The position numbers and the translations under genes are program-made. 64,000 nt of DNA from Caldicellulosiruptor diazotrophicus (GTDB lineage Bacteria; Bacillota; Thermoanaerobacteria; Caldicellulosiruptorales; Caldicellulosiruptoraceae). The stretch is taken from contig NZ_AP024480.1 in the NCBI RefSeq assembly GCF_017347585.1, positions 1,386,001-1,450,000 on the forward strand. The letters are read 5' to 3'. Shown here piece by piece: positions 49,381 through 59,920 of this stretch. The notes under the pieces were generated by a model. The model searched no databases and was not told the DNA's origin. It saw only the letters and a program-made list of their open reading frames with translations. Positions within the stretch are counted from its first letter, which is position 1. Every line of letters begins with the position of its first letter.

Positions 49381-50664
49381 TTATTCATAATATTCAAACT
49401 CAACATCAAGTATCCTCACAATGTCGCCATCCTGGATTCCCATCTCTCTTAACTTGTCAAAGACACCAAGCTTGTTTAAGAAATTTTGAAAATACCTGAA
49501 TGAGTCATGGTCATTTAAAACTATGTTTCTTGCAACCTTTTCTACAACTGTTCCTTCTACAATATATATACCATTTTCTTTTCTGATAGTTAGCGGCTTT
49601 ACATCCTTTTTCTTATAGTACACAAACGTCCGCGGCTTTGCATCCTCTTGTTCATTTTCAGCTGCCTTTTGCTGCTTCAAAAGTTCATAAGCCCTTTTTA
49701 AAACCTCTCTTACACCCATGCCAGTTGCAGCAGAGATGGGATACACTTCATAGCCCATCTTTTCAATCTCTTCTTTGAAAAGTTCAAAATACGCCTGTGC
49801 ATCAGGAAGGTCCATCTTGTTTGCAGCAACAATTTGAGGCTTTTGTGCAAGATCTGGACTGTATTTTTTAAGCTCCTCATTGATTTTTATAAAATCTTCA
49901 ACAGGCTCCCTTCCTTCACTTCCAGACACATCAACAATATGAATCAGGACCTTTGTTCTTTCAACATGTCGCAAAAACTGATGCCCCAGACCTGCTCCTT
50001 CGCTTGCACCTTCAATAAGCCCCGGAATGTCGGCAAGAACAAAACTTTCACCCTCACTAATATATACAATCCCAAGGTTTGGATACTTTGTTGTAAATGG
50101 ATAGTTTGCTATCTCAGGTCTTGCATTTGTTGCAACGGACAAGAAGGTTGACTTTCCAACATTGGGATAGCCGATGAGCCCAACATCTGCTAAAACTTTG
50201 AGCTCCAATATCACCCAAAGTTCATCACCTTTTTCCCCCACTTCAGCAAATCTTGGCACCTGACGGGTTGATGTTGCAAAATGAGCATTTCCCCTACCAC
50301 CTCTACCACCATGTGCAACAATCGCTCTGTCGCCTTCTCTCGACAGGTCAGCAATTATCTCACCAGTTTCAGCATCTTTTATTACAGTTCCAACAGGAAC
50401 CTTTATTATCAAATCCTCACCGTCTTTGCCGTGCATATTGTTAGGTCCGCCACGCTCACCGTTTTGTGCTTTGTAATGTCTTTTGTATTTAAAATCAAGC
50501 AGGGTGTTCAGCTCCCTGTCAGCAACAAATATAACATCTCCACCTTTTCCGCCATCGCCACCTGCAGGACCTCCTGCAGGAACATACTTTTCGCGTCTGA
50601 ATGCAACTATGCCGTCTCCCCCATCCCCTGCTTTGACATAAATTTTTGCTATATCCACAAACAT
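49381..50664 (-). CDS. obgE: GTPase Obg
   Basis: Obg is an essential GTPase of large ribosomal subunit assembly and stress signalling. The 427-residue protein has a glycine-rich Obg fold (1-158, with AGDGGDGIVAFRREKYVPAGGP), a G domain (GYPNVGKSTFLS, DIPGLIEGAS, NKMD) and a C-terminal OCT-type domain ending in DIVRILDVEFEYYE. The start is ATG 50664 (FVDIAKIYV), with AGAGGTG upstream. The longer frame reaches into the L27 terminator hairpin and is rejected. It is next to rpmA-prp-rplU, the classic order. Confidence 0.96.
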   Translation of the reverse strand: MFVDIAKIYVKAGDGGDGIVAFRREKYVPAGGPAGGDGGKGGDVIFVADRELNTLLDFKYKRHYKAQNGERGGPNNMHGKDGEDLIIKVPVGTVIKDAETGEIIADLSREGDRAIVAHGGRGGRGNAHFATSTRQVPRFAEVGEKGDELWVILELKVLADVGLIGYPNVGKSTFLSVATNARPEIANYPFTTKYPNLGIVYISEGESFVLADIPGLIEGASEGAGLGHQFLRHVERTKVLIHIVDVSGSEGREPVEDFIKINEELKKYSPDLAQKPQIVAANKMDLPDAQAYFELFKEEIEKMGYEVYPISAATGMGVREVLKRAYELLKQQKAAENEQEDAKPRTFVYYKKKDVKPLTIRKENGIYIVEGTVVEKVARNIVLNDHDSFRYFQNFLNKLGVFDKLREMGIQDGDIVRILDVEFEYYE

Positions 50665-50704
50665 GAAAATCTCACCTCTTTTAAGAACAACTAAAAGATA
50701 CAAA

Positions 50705-50742
50705 AAAAGAGACAAACCTCTTTTGTCAGTTTGCCTCTTTTT
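50705..50742 (-). terminator. Terminator after rpmA
   Basis: On the minus strand AAAAAGAGGCAAAC pairs with GTTTGTCTCTTTTT with one mismatch, and a T-run follows. It lies between rpmA and obg. Confidence 0.8.
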
Positions 50743-50768
50743 GAAAAGCGTTAAACCATAATAGATTT

Positions 50769-51068
50769 TTATTGAACAGCAACCATCTCTTCAGCTGGAA
50801 TAACAGACACAACTTTTCTTCCTCTCTTGTTTTCAAACTTTACATACCCTGTTACTAAAGCAAAAAGTGTGTCATCTCCACCACGACCAACATTTTTGCC
50901 TGGGTGGAATTTAGTCCCTCTCTGTCTTACCAAGATGTTTCCTGCCAAAACAAACTGACCGTCTGACCTTTTAACACCAAGTCTTTTTGACTCGCTATCT
51001 CTTCCGTTTCTTGTTGAACCACCAGCTTTCTTGTGTGCAAAAAGCTGAATGTCAAACATTAGCTTCAT
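50769..51068 (-). CDS. rpmA: Ribosomal protein L27
   Basis: L27 sits at the peptidyl transferase centre of the 50S subunit. The 99-residue protein has [23 protein letters not shown], the core of L27. It carries a short N-terminal extension ([10 protein letters not shown]) before AHKK. In Firmicutes this extension is removed by the protease Prp, whose gene overlaps the rpmA start here. A second ATG (MFDIQLF) three codons in is a possible start. Confidence 0.96.
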   Translation of the reverse strand: MKLMFDIQLFAHKKAGGSTRNGRDSESKRLGVKRSDGQFVLAGNILVRQRGTKFHPGKNVGRGGDDTLFALVTGYVKFENKRGRKVVSVIPAEEMVAVQ

Positions 51069-51393
51069 CCTCTTTCACCTCCACTTTAACATATTTTGGA
51101 TATTGAGACTCTATCTCTTTTAAAGCTAAATATGCTGTTTGAAGAAGAAGCGAACAGCCTTTTGTTACTTCTTCATTGTTATTTAGCACTTCAAATTCCA
51201 AATATCCTTCTTTTTGTTCCAACGAATGCTCAGCTTTCAATATCTCAATGCAGCCATTTACATTTGCAAGTACTATTGAAGAGACTGCACTGCAAACTAT
51301 GTCTTTACCCTTTGGGGCAAAATGGCTGTGCCCTTTTACAACTATTTTGTAATACCCTTTGTTTTGTGATTTTAAAAAAGTAGCTTCAATCAT
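51052..51393 (-). CDS. prp: Ribosomal-processing cysteine protease Prp
   Basis: Prp cuts the N-terminal extension of L27. The 113-residue protein has the catalytic His22 in [20 protein letters not shown] and Cys34 in the same block, exactly as in characterised Prp. It lies between rplU and rpmA, its usual place, and overlaps rpmA by 17 bases. Confidence 0.94.
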   Translation of the reverse strand: MIEATFLKSQNKGYYKIVVKGHSHFAPKGKDIVCSAVSSIVLANVNGCIEILKAEHSLEQKEGYLEFEVLNNNEEVTKGCSLLLQTAYLALKEIESQYPKYVKVEVKEDEANV

Positions 51394-51408
51394 CTTTGGC
51401 AGCTTAAT

Positions 51409-51720
51409 TTACTTTGCTATTTTTGTTATCTGAATCTTTGTATACCACTGGCGATGTCCAAGCTTTCTGTGATAACCTGTTTTTGATTTGTAAGTAAATA
51501 CTATGACTTTTTTGTCTTTTGCATGTTCTAAAACCTTCGCTTCAACATATGCGCCCTCTACGTACGGCTTTCCAACAACAAACCCATCGTCGGACGAAAT
51601 TGCCAACACCTTGTCAATCTTTACCACAGAATCAACATCAGCTTTTAATTTTTCAACCTTTAAAACATCGCCTTCCTGCACCTTATATTGCTTTCCACCT
51701 GTTTCAATTATTGCATACAT
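51409..51720 (-). CDS. rplU: Ribosomal protein L21
   Basis: This 50S ribosomal protein has 103 residues. It starts [18 protein letters not shown] and ends with [20 protein letters not shown], both family signatures. The frame extends 33 codons upstream, but that region reads as a structured leader rather than protein, and L21 normally begins at MYAIIE. It heads the rplU-prp-rpmA transcript. Confidence 0.96.
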   Translation of the reverse strand: MYAIIETGGKQYKVQEGDVLKVEKLKADVDSVVKIDKVLAISSDDGFVVGKPYVEGAYVEAKVLEHAKDKKVIVFTYKSKTGYHRKLGHRQWYTKIQITKIAK

Positions 51721-51729
51721 CCTCTTCTT

Positions 51730-51818
51730 CATACCTCCTGCTTTTAAGAAATTTTTCAAATCCACATGCACGCCGCTACGGGAGCAATTTACCCTTTGCG
51801 AGCGCTCATAAAACAACA
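51730..51818 (-). ncRNA. Probable L21-type ribosomal leader
   Basis: The roughly 100-base leader before rplU is GC-richer than its surroundings and contains GAGCGCTCGCAAAGGG, TGCTCCCGTAGCGGCG and GTGCATGTGGATTTG. This fits the known Firmicute L21 leader family as I recall it. It would let L21 or another factor autoregulate the operon. The identification is from memory of the motif, not from a covariance search. Confidence 0.6.
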
Positions 51819-51824
51819 TTCAAT

Positions 51825-51853
51825 ATTATAGCATTGAATATTGCCCATTACAA
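51825..51853 (-). promoter_or_regulatory. Promoter of rplU-prp-rpmA
   Basis: On the minus strand TTGTAA (plus 51848-51853) and TATAAT (plus 51825-51830) are 17 bp apart. Transcription would start near 51818, giving a leader of about 100 bases. Confidence 0.75.
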
Positions 51854-51887
51854 TAGCAAATTTTCCTCAAAACCCTTTGTGTCTTTA

Positions 51888-52424
51888 TTATTTTGTTTCC
51901 TTGTAAAACCTCTCTTTTTCACTGTAAATGCAGCCGCAATACTTTTGCATATAAAGTCCTAACTCTTTTGCTTTTTGCCTTCCTTCTCTAAATCCTTCCC
52001 TGAAATCTCTATAATAAAATTCAATCTCGTATTTTTTAGAAATTGCTTCTCCAAGTTCTCTTATAAGTTCATGCTTCTGATAAGGACTTACCAAAAGAGA
52101 GGTTGTAAAGGCATCAAACCCACTTTTTTTCGCAACCAAGGCAGTTCTTTCCAATCTTACAGAATAACAATAAATACACCTTGCATATTCTCTAAAAGCA
52201 CAGTTTCGCAAAAACTCTTCCAAGGGATATTCATCTATCACAATAAGTTTTTTACCTTTCATTTCATAAAAAAGTTTTGCAGAATCCAATCTGTTTTTAA
52301 ATTCTGTATAAGGATGAATGTTGGGATTGAAAAAAAGCCCAAAAACTTCATGCCCTTCTTCACTTAGCTTTTCCAAAGGATACACACTGCAAGGACCACA
52401 GCATGTGTGCATAAGTAACCTCAT
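51888..52424 (-). CDS. queH: Epoxyqueuosine reductase QueH
   Basis: QueH carries out the last step in making queuosine in the tRNA wobble position, replacing QueG in many anaerobes. The 178-residue protein has the paired-cysteine motif HTCCGPCS (C8, C9, C12), [16 protein letters not shown] and a C-terminal [13 protein letters not shown], which supply the ligands for the Fe-S and second metal site. It overlaps the ruvB stop by four bases and is the last gene of the ruvCAB transcript. Confidence 0.93.
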   Translation of the reverse strand: MRLLMHTCCGPCSVYPLEKLSEEGHEVFGLFFNPNIHPYTEFKNRLDSAKLFYEMKGKKLIVIDEYPLEEFLRNCAFREYARCIYCYSVRLERTALVAKKSGFDAFTTSLLVSPYQKHELIRELGEAISKKYEIEFYYRDFREGFREGRQKAKELGLYMQKYCGCIYSEKERFYKETK

Positions 52425-53437
52425 CTTTTATCACCGCTCTCATTAAGCTTAAACTTTATCTTTGCTATATGACTTATAGCTTTTTGAGTTGCAACTCTTC
52501 CTCGCGCAGTCTTTACCAAAAAACCTTCCTGAATCAAATAAGGTTCATAGATATCTTCAATTGTTCCTTCATCTTCGCCAATAGCAGCTGCAATTGTAGA
52601 AAGTCCAACAGGTCCTCCACCAAACTTGTAAACTATCGCTTCTAAAATGTTTCTGTCAACAAGGTCAAGTCCATATTCGTCCACCTCAAACATCTCAAGA
52701 CCACTTTTTGCAACCTCATATGTTATACTTCCTGTGTGCTTTACCATAGCATAATCTCTAAGTCTTCTAAGTAGCCTGTTTGCAACCCTTGGAGTTCCTC
52801 TTGAGCGCTTTGCAATCTCTATGCATGCTTCTTTTTCTATATCGCACTTTAAAATGCTGGCAGACCTCATAACAATCTGGCTTAGCTCTTCAACTGTGTA
52901 GTAGTCAAGCCTCTCTATTATTCCAAACCTGTCTCTCAGCGGTGATGATAAAAGACCTGCCCTTGTGGTTGCTCCAATGAGTGTAAAAGGTGGCAAAGTC
53001 AATCTTATAGTTTTTGCGGACGGACCTTTGCCAATCACAATATCAACCTTTTTGTCTTCCATTGCAGGATATAAAACCTCTTCGATTGTCCTGTTTAGTC
53101 TATGAATTTCATCAATAAATAAAATATTATTTTCACCAATATTTGTAAGAATGGCAACAAGGTCGCCTGCTCTTTCTATTGCAGGACCAGATGTTACTTT
53201 TATATCAACTCCCATTTCATTAGCAATGATGTTTGCCAAGGTGGTTTTCCCAAGACCAGGCGGACCATATAAGAGTACATGGTCAAGAGGTTCTTTTCTT
53301 TTTTTAGCAGCTTCAATAAAGATTTTTATTTTTTCTTTCACCTTTTTCTGACCAATATACTCTTCAAGCATCTTTGGTCGTAGTGACTCCTCATGAACAT
53401 CCTCAACAGAAAATTTATTATCCAGTAATCTTTCCAT
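52421..53437 (-). CDS. ruvB: Holliday junction helicase RuvB
   Basis: RuvB is the hexameric motor that drives branch migration with RuvA. The 338-residue AAA+ protein has Walker [10 protein letters not shown] (from residue 58), Walker [16 protein letters not shown], the sensor [18 protein letters not shown], and a C-terminal winged helix with [16 protein letters not shown]. It follows ruvA by 33 bp. Confidence 0.97.
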   Translation of the reverse strand: MERLLDNKFSVEDVHEESLRPKMLEEYIGQKKVKEKIKIFIEAAKKRKEPLDHVLLYGPPGLGKTTLANIIANEMGVDIKVTSGPAIERAGDLVAILTNIGENNILFIDEIHRLNRTIEEVLYPAMEDKKVDIVIGKGPSAKTIRLTLPPFTLIGATTRAGLLSSPLRDRFGIIERLDYYTVEELSQIVMRSASILKCDIEKEACIEIAKRSRGTPRVANRLLRRLRDYAMVKHTGSITYEVAKSGLEMFEVDEYGLDLVDRNILEAIVYKFGGGPVGLSTIAAAIGEDEGTIEDIYEPYLIQEGFLVKTARGRVATQKAISHIAKIKFKLNESGDKR

Positions 53438-53470
53438 TTTATTTCATTCCTCTTTGGATTTATTTTTTTC

Positions 53471-54064
53471 TCAAATCTTTGATAATTTTTTCAAAGCAAG
53501 TTTTATTCCATCTTCTAAAGAAAGTTCAGAAAAATCTTCGGATGAAAGAACCTGGTTGATTTCATCTATCTCATATCCCAAGGATAAAAGTGCTAAAGAT
53601 ATCTCTTCAAGTTTTTCATAAGTTTTTTCTTCTTTACCTGAAGTAGAAGCCACTTTGAACTCTTTTTTGAGTGTCTCTTTGAGCTCAAGAATTATCCTGC
53701 TTGCAGTTTTTTTCCCAATTCCTTTTACCTTCTCAAGCCTTGCCACATTTCCCTTTGCAATCTCAACAATAAGCTCTTGAAAGTCTATTGAAGAAAGAAT
53801 CTGAAGAGCTAATTTGCTGCCCACACCGGTTACCTTCTGAAGCTTTAAAAAAAGTTCTCTTTCCTCCCTTGTCAAAAAACCGTAACATTCAAGCTCTGAT
53901 AAATTTTCGTTAAACTTTAGGCTAACATATACTCTCTTTTCTTTGCCTAAAAATTCAGAGAATTTTGTGCCATTACAAAGTATTTTTATGTATATGTTAT
54001 TGTAATTGAGGATAACATAGTTATTAAATACCTCTTGGATGGTTCCCACAATAGAATCTATCAT
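53471..54064 (-). CDS. ruvA: Holliday junction protein RuvA
   Basis: RuvA tetramers bind four-way junctions and recruit RuvB. The 197-residue protein has the N-terminal OB fold (IVGTIQEVFNNYVILNYN), two helix-hairpin-helix motifs (TGVGSKLALQIL and VKGIGKKTASRIILELK) and a C-terminal three-helix domain. Its start overlaps the ruvC stop by four bases. Confidence 0.96.
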   Translation of the reverse strand: MIDSIVGTIQEVFNNYVILNYNNIYIKILCNGTKFSEFLGKEKRVYVSLKFNENLSELECYGFLTREERELFLKLQKVTGVGSKLALQILSSIDFQELIVEIAKGNVARLEKVKGIGKKTASRIILELKETLKKEFKVASTSGKEEKTYEKLEEISLALLSLGYEIDEINQVLSSEDFSELSLEDGIKLALKKLSKI

Positions 54065-54561
54065 ACTTCATCCTCCTGATAAAGTACCGAAGAGCTTGAC
54101 AGTATATGACACAAAGCAACAGCCAAAGCATCAGCAACATCATCTGGCTTAGGAATTTCAGAAAGACCAAGTAGACTTTTTACCATTTTTTGTATTTGAG
54201 TTTTATCTGCTCTACCGTATCCAGTTATGGATTGTTTAACTTGCAAGGGGGTATATTCGTAAATGCTCAGGTTATTCTGAATACATGTGAGAATAATCAC
54301 ACCTCTTGCCTCACCAATTGTGATAGCAGTTTTTGAGTTTTTATTGAAAAAAAGTTCTTCAATTGCAACAACGTCAGGCTGGTACAGCGAAATTATGCTA
54401 CAAAGCTCAGTATAAAGATGTAAAAGTCTCATCGACTTTTTGAGACTGCTCGAAGTTTCTATTCTGCCATAGTCGATTACTTTAAACTCTGAGCCATTTT
54501 TAGACTCTATAACACCATAACCACTTAGCGCAATTCCAGGGTCAATACCAAGCACTCGCAA
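54061..54561 (-). CDS. ruvC: Holliday junction endonuclease RuvC
   Basis: RuvC resolves Holliday junctions by paired nicks. The 166-residue RNase H-fold protein has the acidic set in GIDPGIALSGYGVI (Asp7), AIEELFFNKN and DDVADALAVALCH, and the conserved GYGRADKTQIQKMV segment. It is first in the ruvC-ruvA-ruvB-queH unit. Confidence 0.96.
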   Translation of the reverse strand: MRVLGIDPGIALSGYGVIESKNGSEFKVIDYGRIETSSSLKKSMRLLHLYTELCSIISLYQPDVVAIEELFFNKNSKTAITIGEARGVIILTCIQNNLSIYEYTPLQVKQSITGYGRADKTQIQKMVKSLLGLSEIPKPDDVADALAVALCHILSSSSVLYQEDEV

Positions 54562-54666
54562 CTTTTCTCAAATCCTTTCTCTATATTTCGAATTTTTAAC
54601 CCCTACAAACATTGATTCTTTATTCATTTTAGCACAATTTAATTTTTTTATCTACAAAATATATGC

Positions 54667-54695
54667 TTGCATTTTTATTCTTTTTAACTTATAAT
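54667..54695 (+). promoter_or_regulatory. Promoter of the GNAT gene
   Basis: TTGCAT (54667-54672) and TATAAT (54690-54695) are 17 bp apart. They lie within the upstream extension of the open frame, which supports the downstream start at 54720. Confidence 0.75.
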
Positions 54696-54719
54696 TATGC
54701 ATTGAAGGAGGAAAGAATA

Positions 54720-55202
54720 ATGGAATTTGTGGTTCGAAGAGCAACTTATGATGATGTAAAGGCTATAAAAGAAATAACAAAAGAGGCGTTTACAAAGTAT
54801 TGTGAGCTTGCAGGTATTGACCCTGCCAAAAATGCAGCTGTGAATGAGACTGAAGAGGATATAAAAAGGGATATTGATACCAAAGAGGTTTATGTTGCTT
54901 TTATGGATGGAATAATTGTAGGCACTATTAGAGTGGAGATATTTCCTGACAAAACGGCGTATATAAGCAGGTTTGGAGTAAGACTCAACTATCAAAATAA
55001 CGGTGTTGGAAAAGCTCTTATGAAGGTAGTAGATGAAAGACTAAAAGAACTTGGGGTCAAAAAGGTTTATCTTCACACAGCTTCAAAGGTTCGCGATCTT
55101 GTTCGATTCTATTATGCAAGAGGCTTTTACATTGTTTCTACCTCAAATGAAAATGGGTATATTAGAGCACTTTTGTGTAAAGAGTATGATGAAGAAAACT
55201 AA
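54720..55202 (+). CDS. GNAT family N-acetyltransferase
   Basis: This acetyl-CoA-dependent acyltransferase has 160 residues. The CoA loop is YQNNGVGKALMKVVDERLKELG, preceded by the strand ISRFGVRLNY and followed by VYLHTASKVRDLVRFYYARGF. The acceptor is unknown. The start is ATG 54720 with AAGGAGG eight bases upstream. It is a lone plus-strand gene with its own promoter and terminator. Confidence 0.9.
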   Translation: MEFVVRRATYDDVKAIKEITKEAFTKYCELAGIDPAKNAAVNETEEDIKRDIDTKEVYVAFMDGIIVGTIRVEIFPDKTAYISRFGVRLNYQNNGVGKALMKVVDERLKELGVKKVYLHTASKVRDLVRFYYARGFYIVSTSNENGYIRALLCKEYDEEN

Positions 55203-55265
55203 AGGGCTTTGCATAGCTCATTGTAACATGGGATTTTGAGCTTCTTGTGCATGCAAAGCCCTTTT
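55201..55265. terminator. Bidirectional terminator, GNAT gene / GH4 gene
   Basis: AAAGGGCTTTGCAT and ATGCAAAGCCCTTT form a 14-bp stem enclosing a smaller AGCTCA/TGAGCT stem, between convergent genes. It is ended by TTTT on the plus strand. Confidence 0.85.
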
Positions 55266-55292
55266 CGGCTTTAATTTATATATTAATCAAAA

Positions 55293-56609
55293 TTACCTAT
55301 AAAACTTTTCTGGCAGCCATTCTTTTTCAGCTTCAAACATCTCGTCTACCATCTGGCGTATTTGGTCTAAATCCAAAACTGCACTTGTGAGAGGGTCCAT
55401 CATAACCGCATGATAAACTGCTTCTCTAACACCTGTCAAAGCAGCAAGAACAGTTAGCTCTTGAACGTTTATATTTGTTCTATTCAAAGCTGCAAGCTGT
55501 GGTGGTAGATTTCCAACATAAGTTGGCTGAATACCATTTTTGTCAACCAAACATGGCACTTCAACACAGCATCCATCAGGCAGATTTGTAATCAAACCTT
55601 TATTTTCAACATTACCATTTATCACACTTGGAGTATTTGTCTCTATAGAATGGATGATAGTTGCACAGTATTCGTTACTTCTTTTCGGGTCGATGTAGTC
55701 TGCCTCTGCCATTTTCTTCAGGTCCTCGAGCAAAGTTTTCGCAGCATCTAAGCAGCAATGCAAATACATACCATTGTAATGTTCTTTGTGCCATGAATGT
55801 GTTCTATGGATTTTATTTATCCAATTATCACTTTTTCTAAAATAGGGAACATATTCAGACATATGAAAACTTGACTCTGAAACATAATATCCAAAATGTT
55901 TTAGTATCTCGAATTTTGTAACATCCTGTGTATAGATTTCTGGATCATTTGCTTTTTCTCTTATAAGAGGATATGCATCTTTTCCTTTCCACTCAAATTT
56001 CAAAAACCATGCCATGTGGTTTATACCTGCACATAAGTATGATATATCTTCCATTTTTGCCCCAATAATCTTTGCTAAAAATTCAGCAGTTCCTTGAACA
56101 CTGTGACAAAGCCCTACATTTTTTATATTCGTAGCCTTATTCAACGCCCAGCAATTCATTGCCATTGGATTTACATAATTGAGCAAAAGTGCGTCAGGAC
56201 ATAGCTCCTCCATGTCCTTTGCAATGTCAAGTAAAACCGGTATTGTTCGCAAAGCCCTGAAAACTCCACCCGGACCTATTGTATCACCAACTGCCTGTTT
56301 TACACCGTATTTTAGAGGAATGTAAATGTCATACTCGAAAGGTTTTAAACCTCCAACCTGTATTGTGATAATAACATATTTTGCACCTTTTAAAGCCTCT
56401 TTTCTATCAGTTGTAGCTTCAAGTTTAGTAGGATACTTTTCCTGTTCAATGAGCTTTTGCAGAGCTTTTCTCATAAATTCAAGCCTTATACTGTCAATGT
56501 CCATAAGCGCTATTGTAGAGTTTCTTAGCTCTGGATATGACAAAATGTCTCTTACCAAGTTCCTTGTGAAAACTCCACTTCCTGCACCTATGATAGCTAT
56601 TTTGAGCAT
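55293..56609 (-). CDS. Glycoside hydrolase family 4 enzyme
   Basis: GH4 enzymes cleave glycosides by an NAD- and Mn-dependent redox mechanism. The 438-residue protein has the NAD loop IAIIGAGSGVFTRNLVRDIL, NYVNPMAMNCWAL, the metal motif GLCHSVQGTAEFL and AGINHMAWFL. The CHSVQG form is like that of MelA-type alpha-galactosidases and LplD-type alpha-galacturonidases. Either activity fits removal of side chains from pectic arabinan or galactan. The start is ATG 56609 (LKIAIIG), with GGAGATG before it. It is the last gene of the arabinan operon. Confidence 0.88.
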   Translation of the reverse strand: MLKIAIIGAGSGVFTRNLVRDILSYPELRNSTIALMDIDSIRLEFMRKALQKLIEQEKYPTKLEATTDRKEALKGAKYVIITIQVGGLKPFEYDIYIPLKYGVKQAVGDTIGPGGVFRALRTIPVLLDIAKDMEELCPDALLLNYVNPMAMNCWALNKATNIKNVGLCHSVQGTAEFLAKIIGAKMEDISYLCAGINHMAWFLKFEWKGKDAYPLIREKANDPEIYTQDVTKFEILKHFGYYVSESSFHMSEYVPYFRKSDNWINKIHRTHSWHKEHYNGMYLHCCLDAAKTLLEDLKKMAEADYIDPKRSNEYCATIIHSIETNTPSVINGNVENKGLITNLPDGCCVEVPCLVDKNGIQPTYVGNLPPQLAALNRTNINVQELTVLAALTGVREAVYHAVMMDPLTSAVLDLDQIRQMVDEMFEAEKEWLPEKFYR

Positions 56610-56711
56610 ACTCTCATCTCCTTCCATGAATATATCTTTTATTTTAACCTTTCGGCCGCTGTATTTAAATTCTTATAATTTTGAAACTTCTATCAGATTT
56701 TATAAAACAAA

Positions 56712-56755
56712 CAAGACAGCTTCTTAAATTTTATACTCTTTAAGAAGCTGTCTTG
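56712..56755 (-). terminator. Hairpin between cytoplasmic GH51 and GH4 genes
   Basis: CAAGACAGCTTCTTAAA and TTTAAGAAGCTGTCTTG form a 17-bp perfect stem with a 10-nt loop. On the minus strand TTTGTTTTATAAAATC follows, a usable but imperfect termination tail. Confidence 0.75.
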
Positions 56756-56773
56756 CTTAGCTATGCAATGCAA

Positions 56774-58309
<1,536 letters not shown>

Positions 58310-58355
58310 TCAAAATTAGTAATGATTTTAAAAATTATTTTCGGTATTTATTTTC

Positions 58356-58400
58356 AAAGAGTCATACCCCGCAAACTTTTTTAAACTCGTATGACTCTTT
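58356..58400 (-). repeat. Intergenic inverted repeat between GH43 and GH51 genes
   Basis: AAAGAGTCATAC and GTATGACTCTTT are 12-bp perfect inverted arms 21 bases apart. No T-run follows on the minus strand, so an mRNA processing or stability hairpin is more likely than a strong terminator. Confidence 0.7.
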
Positions 58401-58409
58401 ACAAGCTCT

Positions 58410-59906
58410 TTATTTTACTTTTTTCCCCCAAACCGCAATTCCTTTGTTGCTAAGACCAGTGAAGACTAAGGTGGGCTTCCAGTTCTCCCAATCCCATGCT
58501 GGTATGACCTTGACAGTTTCAACTTCATAAATCTTTTTGGTTTTATCTTTGCACCAGTTTAGTTTTATCGTATTTGGGGAAACAAATGACCAAAAGTCGC
58601 TACTATTTTCAGAATTTATCTTTCCACTCTTAAGAAGAGTAATTTTTACGGGCTCTGATTGGAGATAATCATACGGGTCAAACACTATCCTTTCCCAAAT
58701 ACCAACAACCAAGTCTTTATACAGAACCTGTTCTTTTTCACCCGCATATCTCTCAGGTGAGACAACAGGCCATCCATCATCTGTCCAAAGGATTTTCCGT
58801 ACATGTAGATAAGGCCAGTTTTTATCCAAAGCTCCTCTTGCATGATGGATTATATAATAATCATTCCCATCTATCAGTACAGAGTTGTGTCCTGGTGCAA
58901 TCCAACCATCATCATTTTCAAAATGGTAACCGCCCAAAATCTTAGTTCCAACTTCAGAAGGGGGAGATTCAATATCAGTCATAAGTTTGCCATTGTAATC
59001 TCTATACGGTCCAGTAATTTTGTCTGACCTTCCAACACGAACATTGTAATCGTTAAACAGCGAATCATATGAGACAAAAAGATAATATTTTTTAAATTTT
59101 GGATTGTAAATGATATACGGTCCTTCGATTGCATCTTGAACACTCATATCTCTTCTTGCAATAAGCTTTCCAAACCCTTTTTCAGTGGGCTTGCCTGTTT
59201 TTTTATCAATTTTGATTATATATATTCCCCCAAAGAAAGAACCATACACAAGCCAAGGCTGACCATTTGCATCAAATGTAAGGCATGGGTCAATTGCGTT
59301 GACAAAATCACCCTGTTTTGTTTTTATAACCTCACCTTCGTCTTTCCATGGCCCTTCTGGATTTGTAGCTGTGGCTAAACCAATATACGATTGATTCTTT
59401 CCAAATTGAGACGCAGCATAATAAAGGTAGTATTTACCATTCATCTTTTTTATATCTGGAGCCCAAAGATTTGTTGCCTGGGTCCATTCATAAGCACCTT
59501 TTGGAATACCACCATAAACATAATCTTTTCCATTGAATACATATCCAACAAACTGCCAGTTAATCAAATCTTTTGATTTTCGAATTTGTATTCCTGGTTT
59601 TGGCACACCTCCAACTTTTACATCAGTAGAGTATATATAATACCATCCGTTATCAGCTTTGATAATTGCAGGGTCATGAACATTGTTGACCGTCCACTTC
59701 TTTTCATCGTTTATAATTGACAGATCATATAAGGTTATTTTTGGAGGTGCTTTAGGGTAAGTTACTTTAATATTCTTGGTTGACGAAGCGCTAATATCTT
59801 TTTTACCTGCTGAGGCAAAGACTAATACATTTACTAAAACAACTATTACACAAAGAAGAATTAAAAGTCCACCTTTTAAAATCAAATTTTTATTTCCCAC
59901 ACTCAT
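58410..59906 (-). CDS. Secreted or anchored GH43 arabinanase
   Basis: GH43 five-bladed beta-propellers include endo-1,5-alpha-L-arabinanases. The 498-residue protein has a hydrophobic signal or anchor segment (about 8-30), then the propeller with the general base in NNVHDPAII (Asp78), the pKa Asp in AIDPCLTF and the acid in QDAIEGPYI. GGYHFENDDGWIAPGHNS marks the arabinanase type. A C-terminal beta domain (about 400-498) follows. The start is ATG 59906 with GGAGAGG six bases upstream. It acts outside the cell on the arabinan backbone. Confidence 0.9.
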   Translation of the reverse strand: MSVGNKNLILKGGLLILLCVIVVLVNVLVFASAGKKDISASSTKNIKVTYPKAPPKITLYDLSIINDEKKWTVNNVHDPAIIKADNGWYYIYSTDVKVGGVPKPGIQIRKSKDLINWQFVGYVFNGKDYVYGGIPKGAYEWTQATNLWAPDIKKMNGKYYLYYAASQFGKNQSYIGLATATNPEGPWKDEGEVIKTKQGDFVNAIDPCLTFDANGQPWLVYGSFFGGIYIIKIDKKTGKPTEKGFGKLIARRDMSVQDAIEGPYIIYNPKFKKYYLFVSYDSLFNDYNVRVGRSDKITGPYRDYNGKLMTDIESPPSEVGTKILGGYHFENDDGWIAPGHNSVLIDGNDYYIIHHARGALDKNWPYLHVRKILWTDDGWPVVSPERYAGEKEQVLYKDLVVGIWERIVFDPYDYLQSEPVKITLLKSGKINSENSSDFWSFVSPNTIKLNWCKDKTKKIYEVETVKVIPAWDWENWKPTLVFTGLSNKGIAVWGKKVK

Positions 59907-59920
59907 TTTAATCCTCTCCA

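Noticed and set aside
50665-50715. Longer N-terminus for Obg
   Set aside because: It overlaps the terminator hairpin of rpmA and lacks a ribosome site; Obg starts at MFVDIAK.
51721-51819. Longer N-terminus for L21
   Set aside because: The segment is a structured RNA leader downstream of the promoter; L21 starts at MYAIIE.
54663-54719. Longer N-terminus for the GNAT protein
   Set aside because: This part contains the -35 and -10 promoter elements and the ribosome site.
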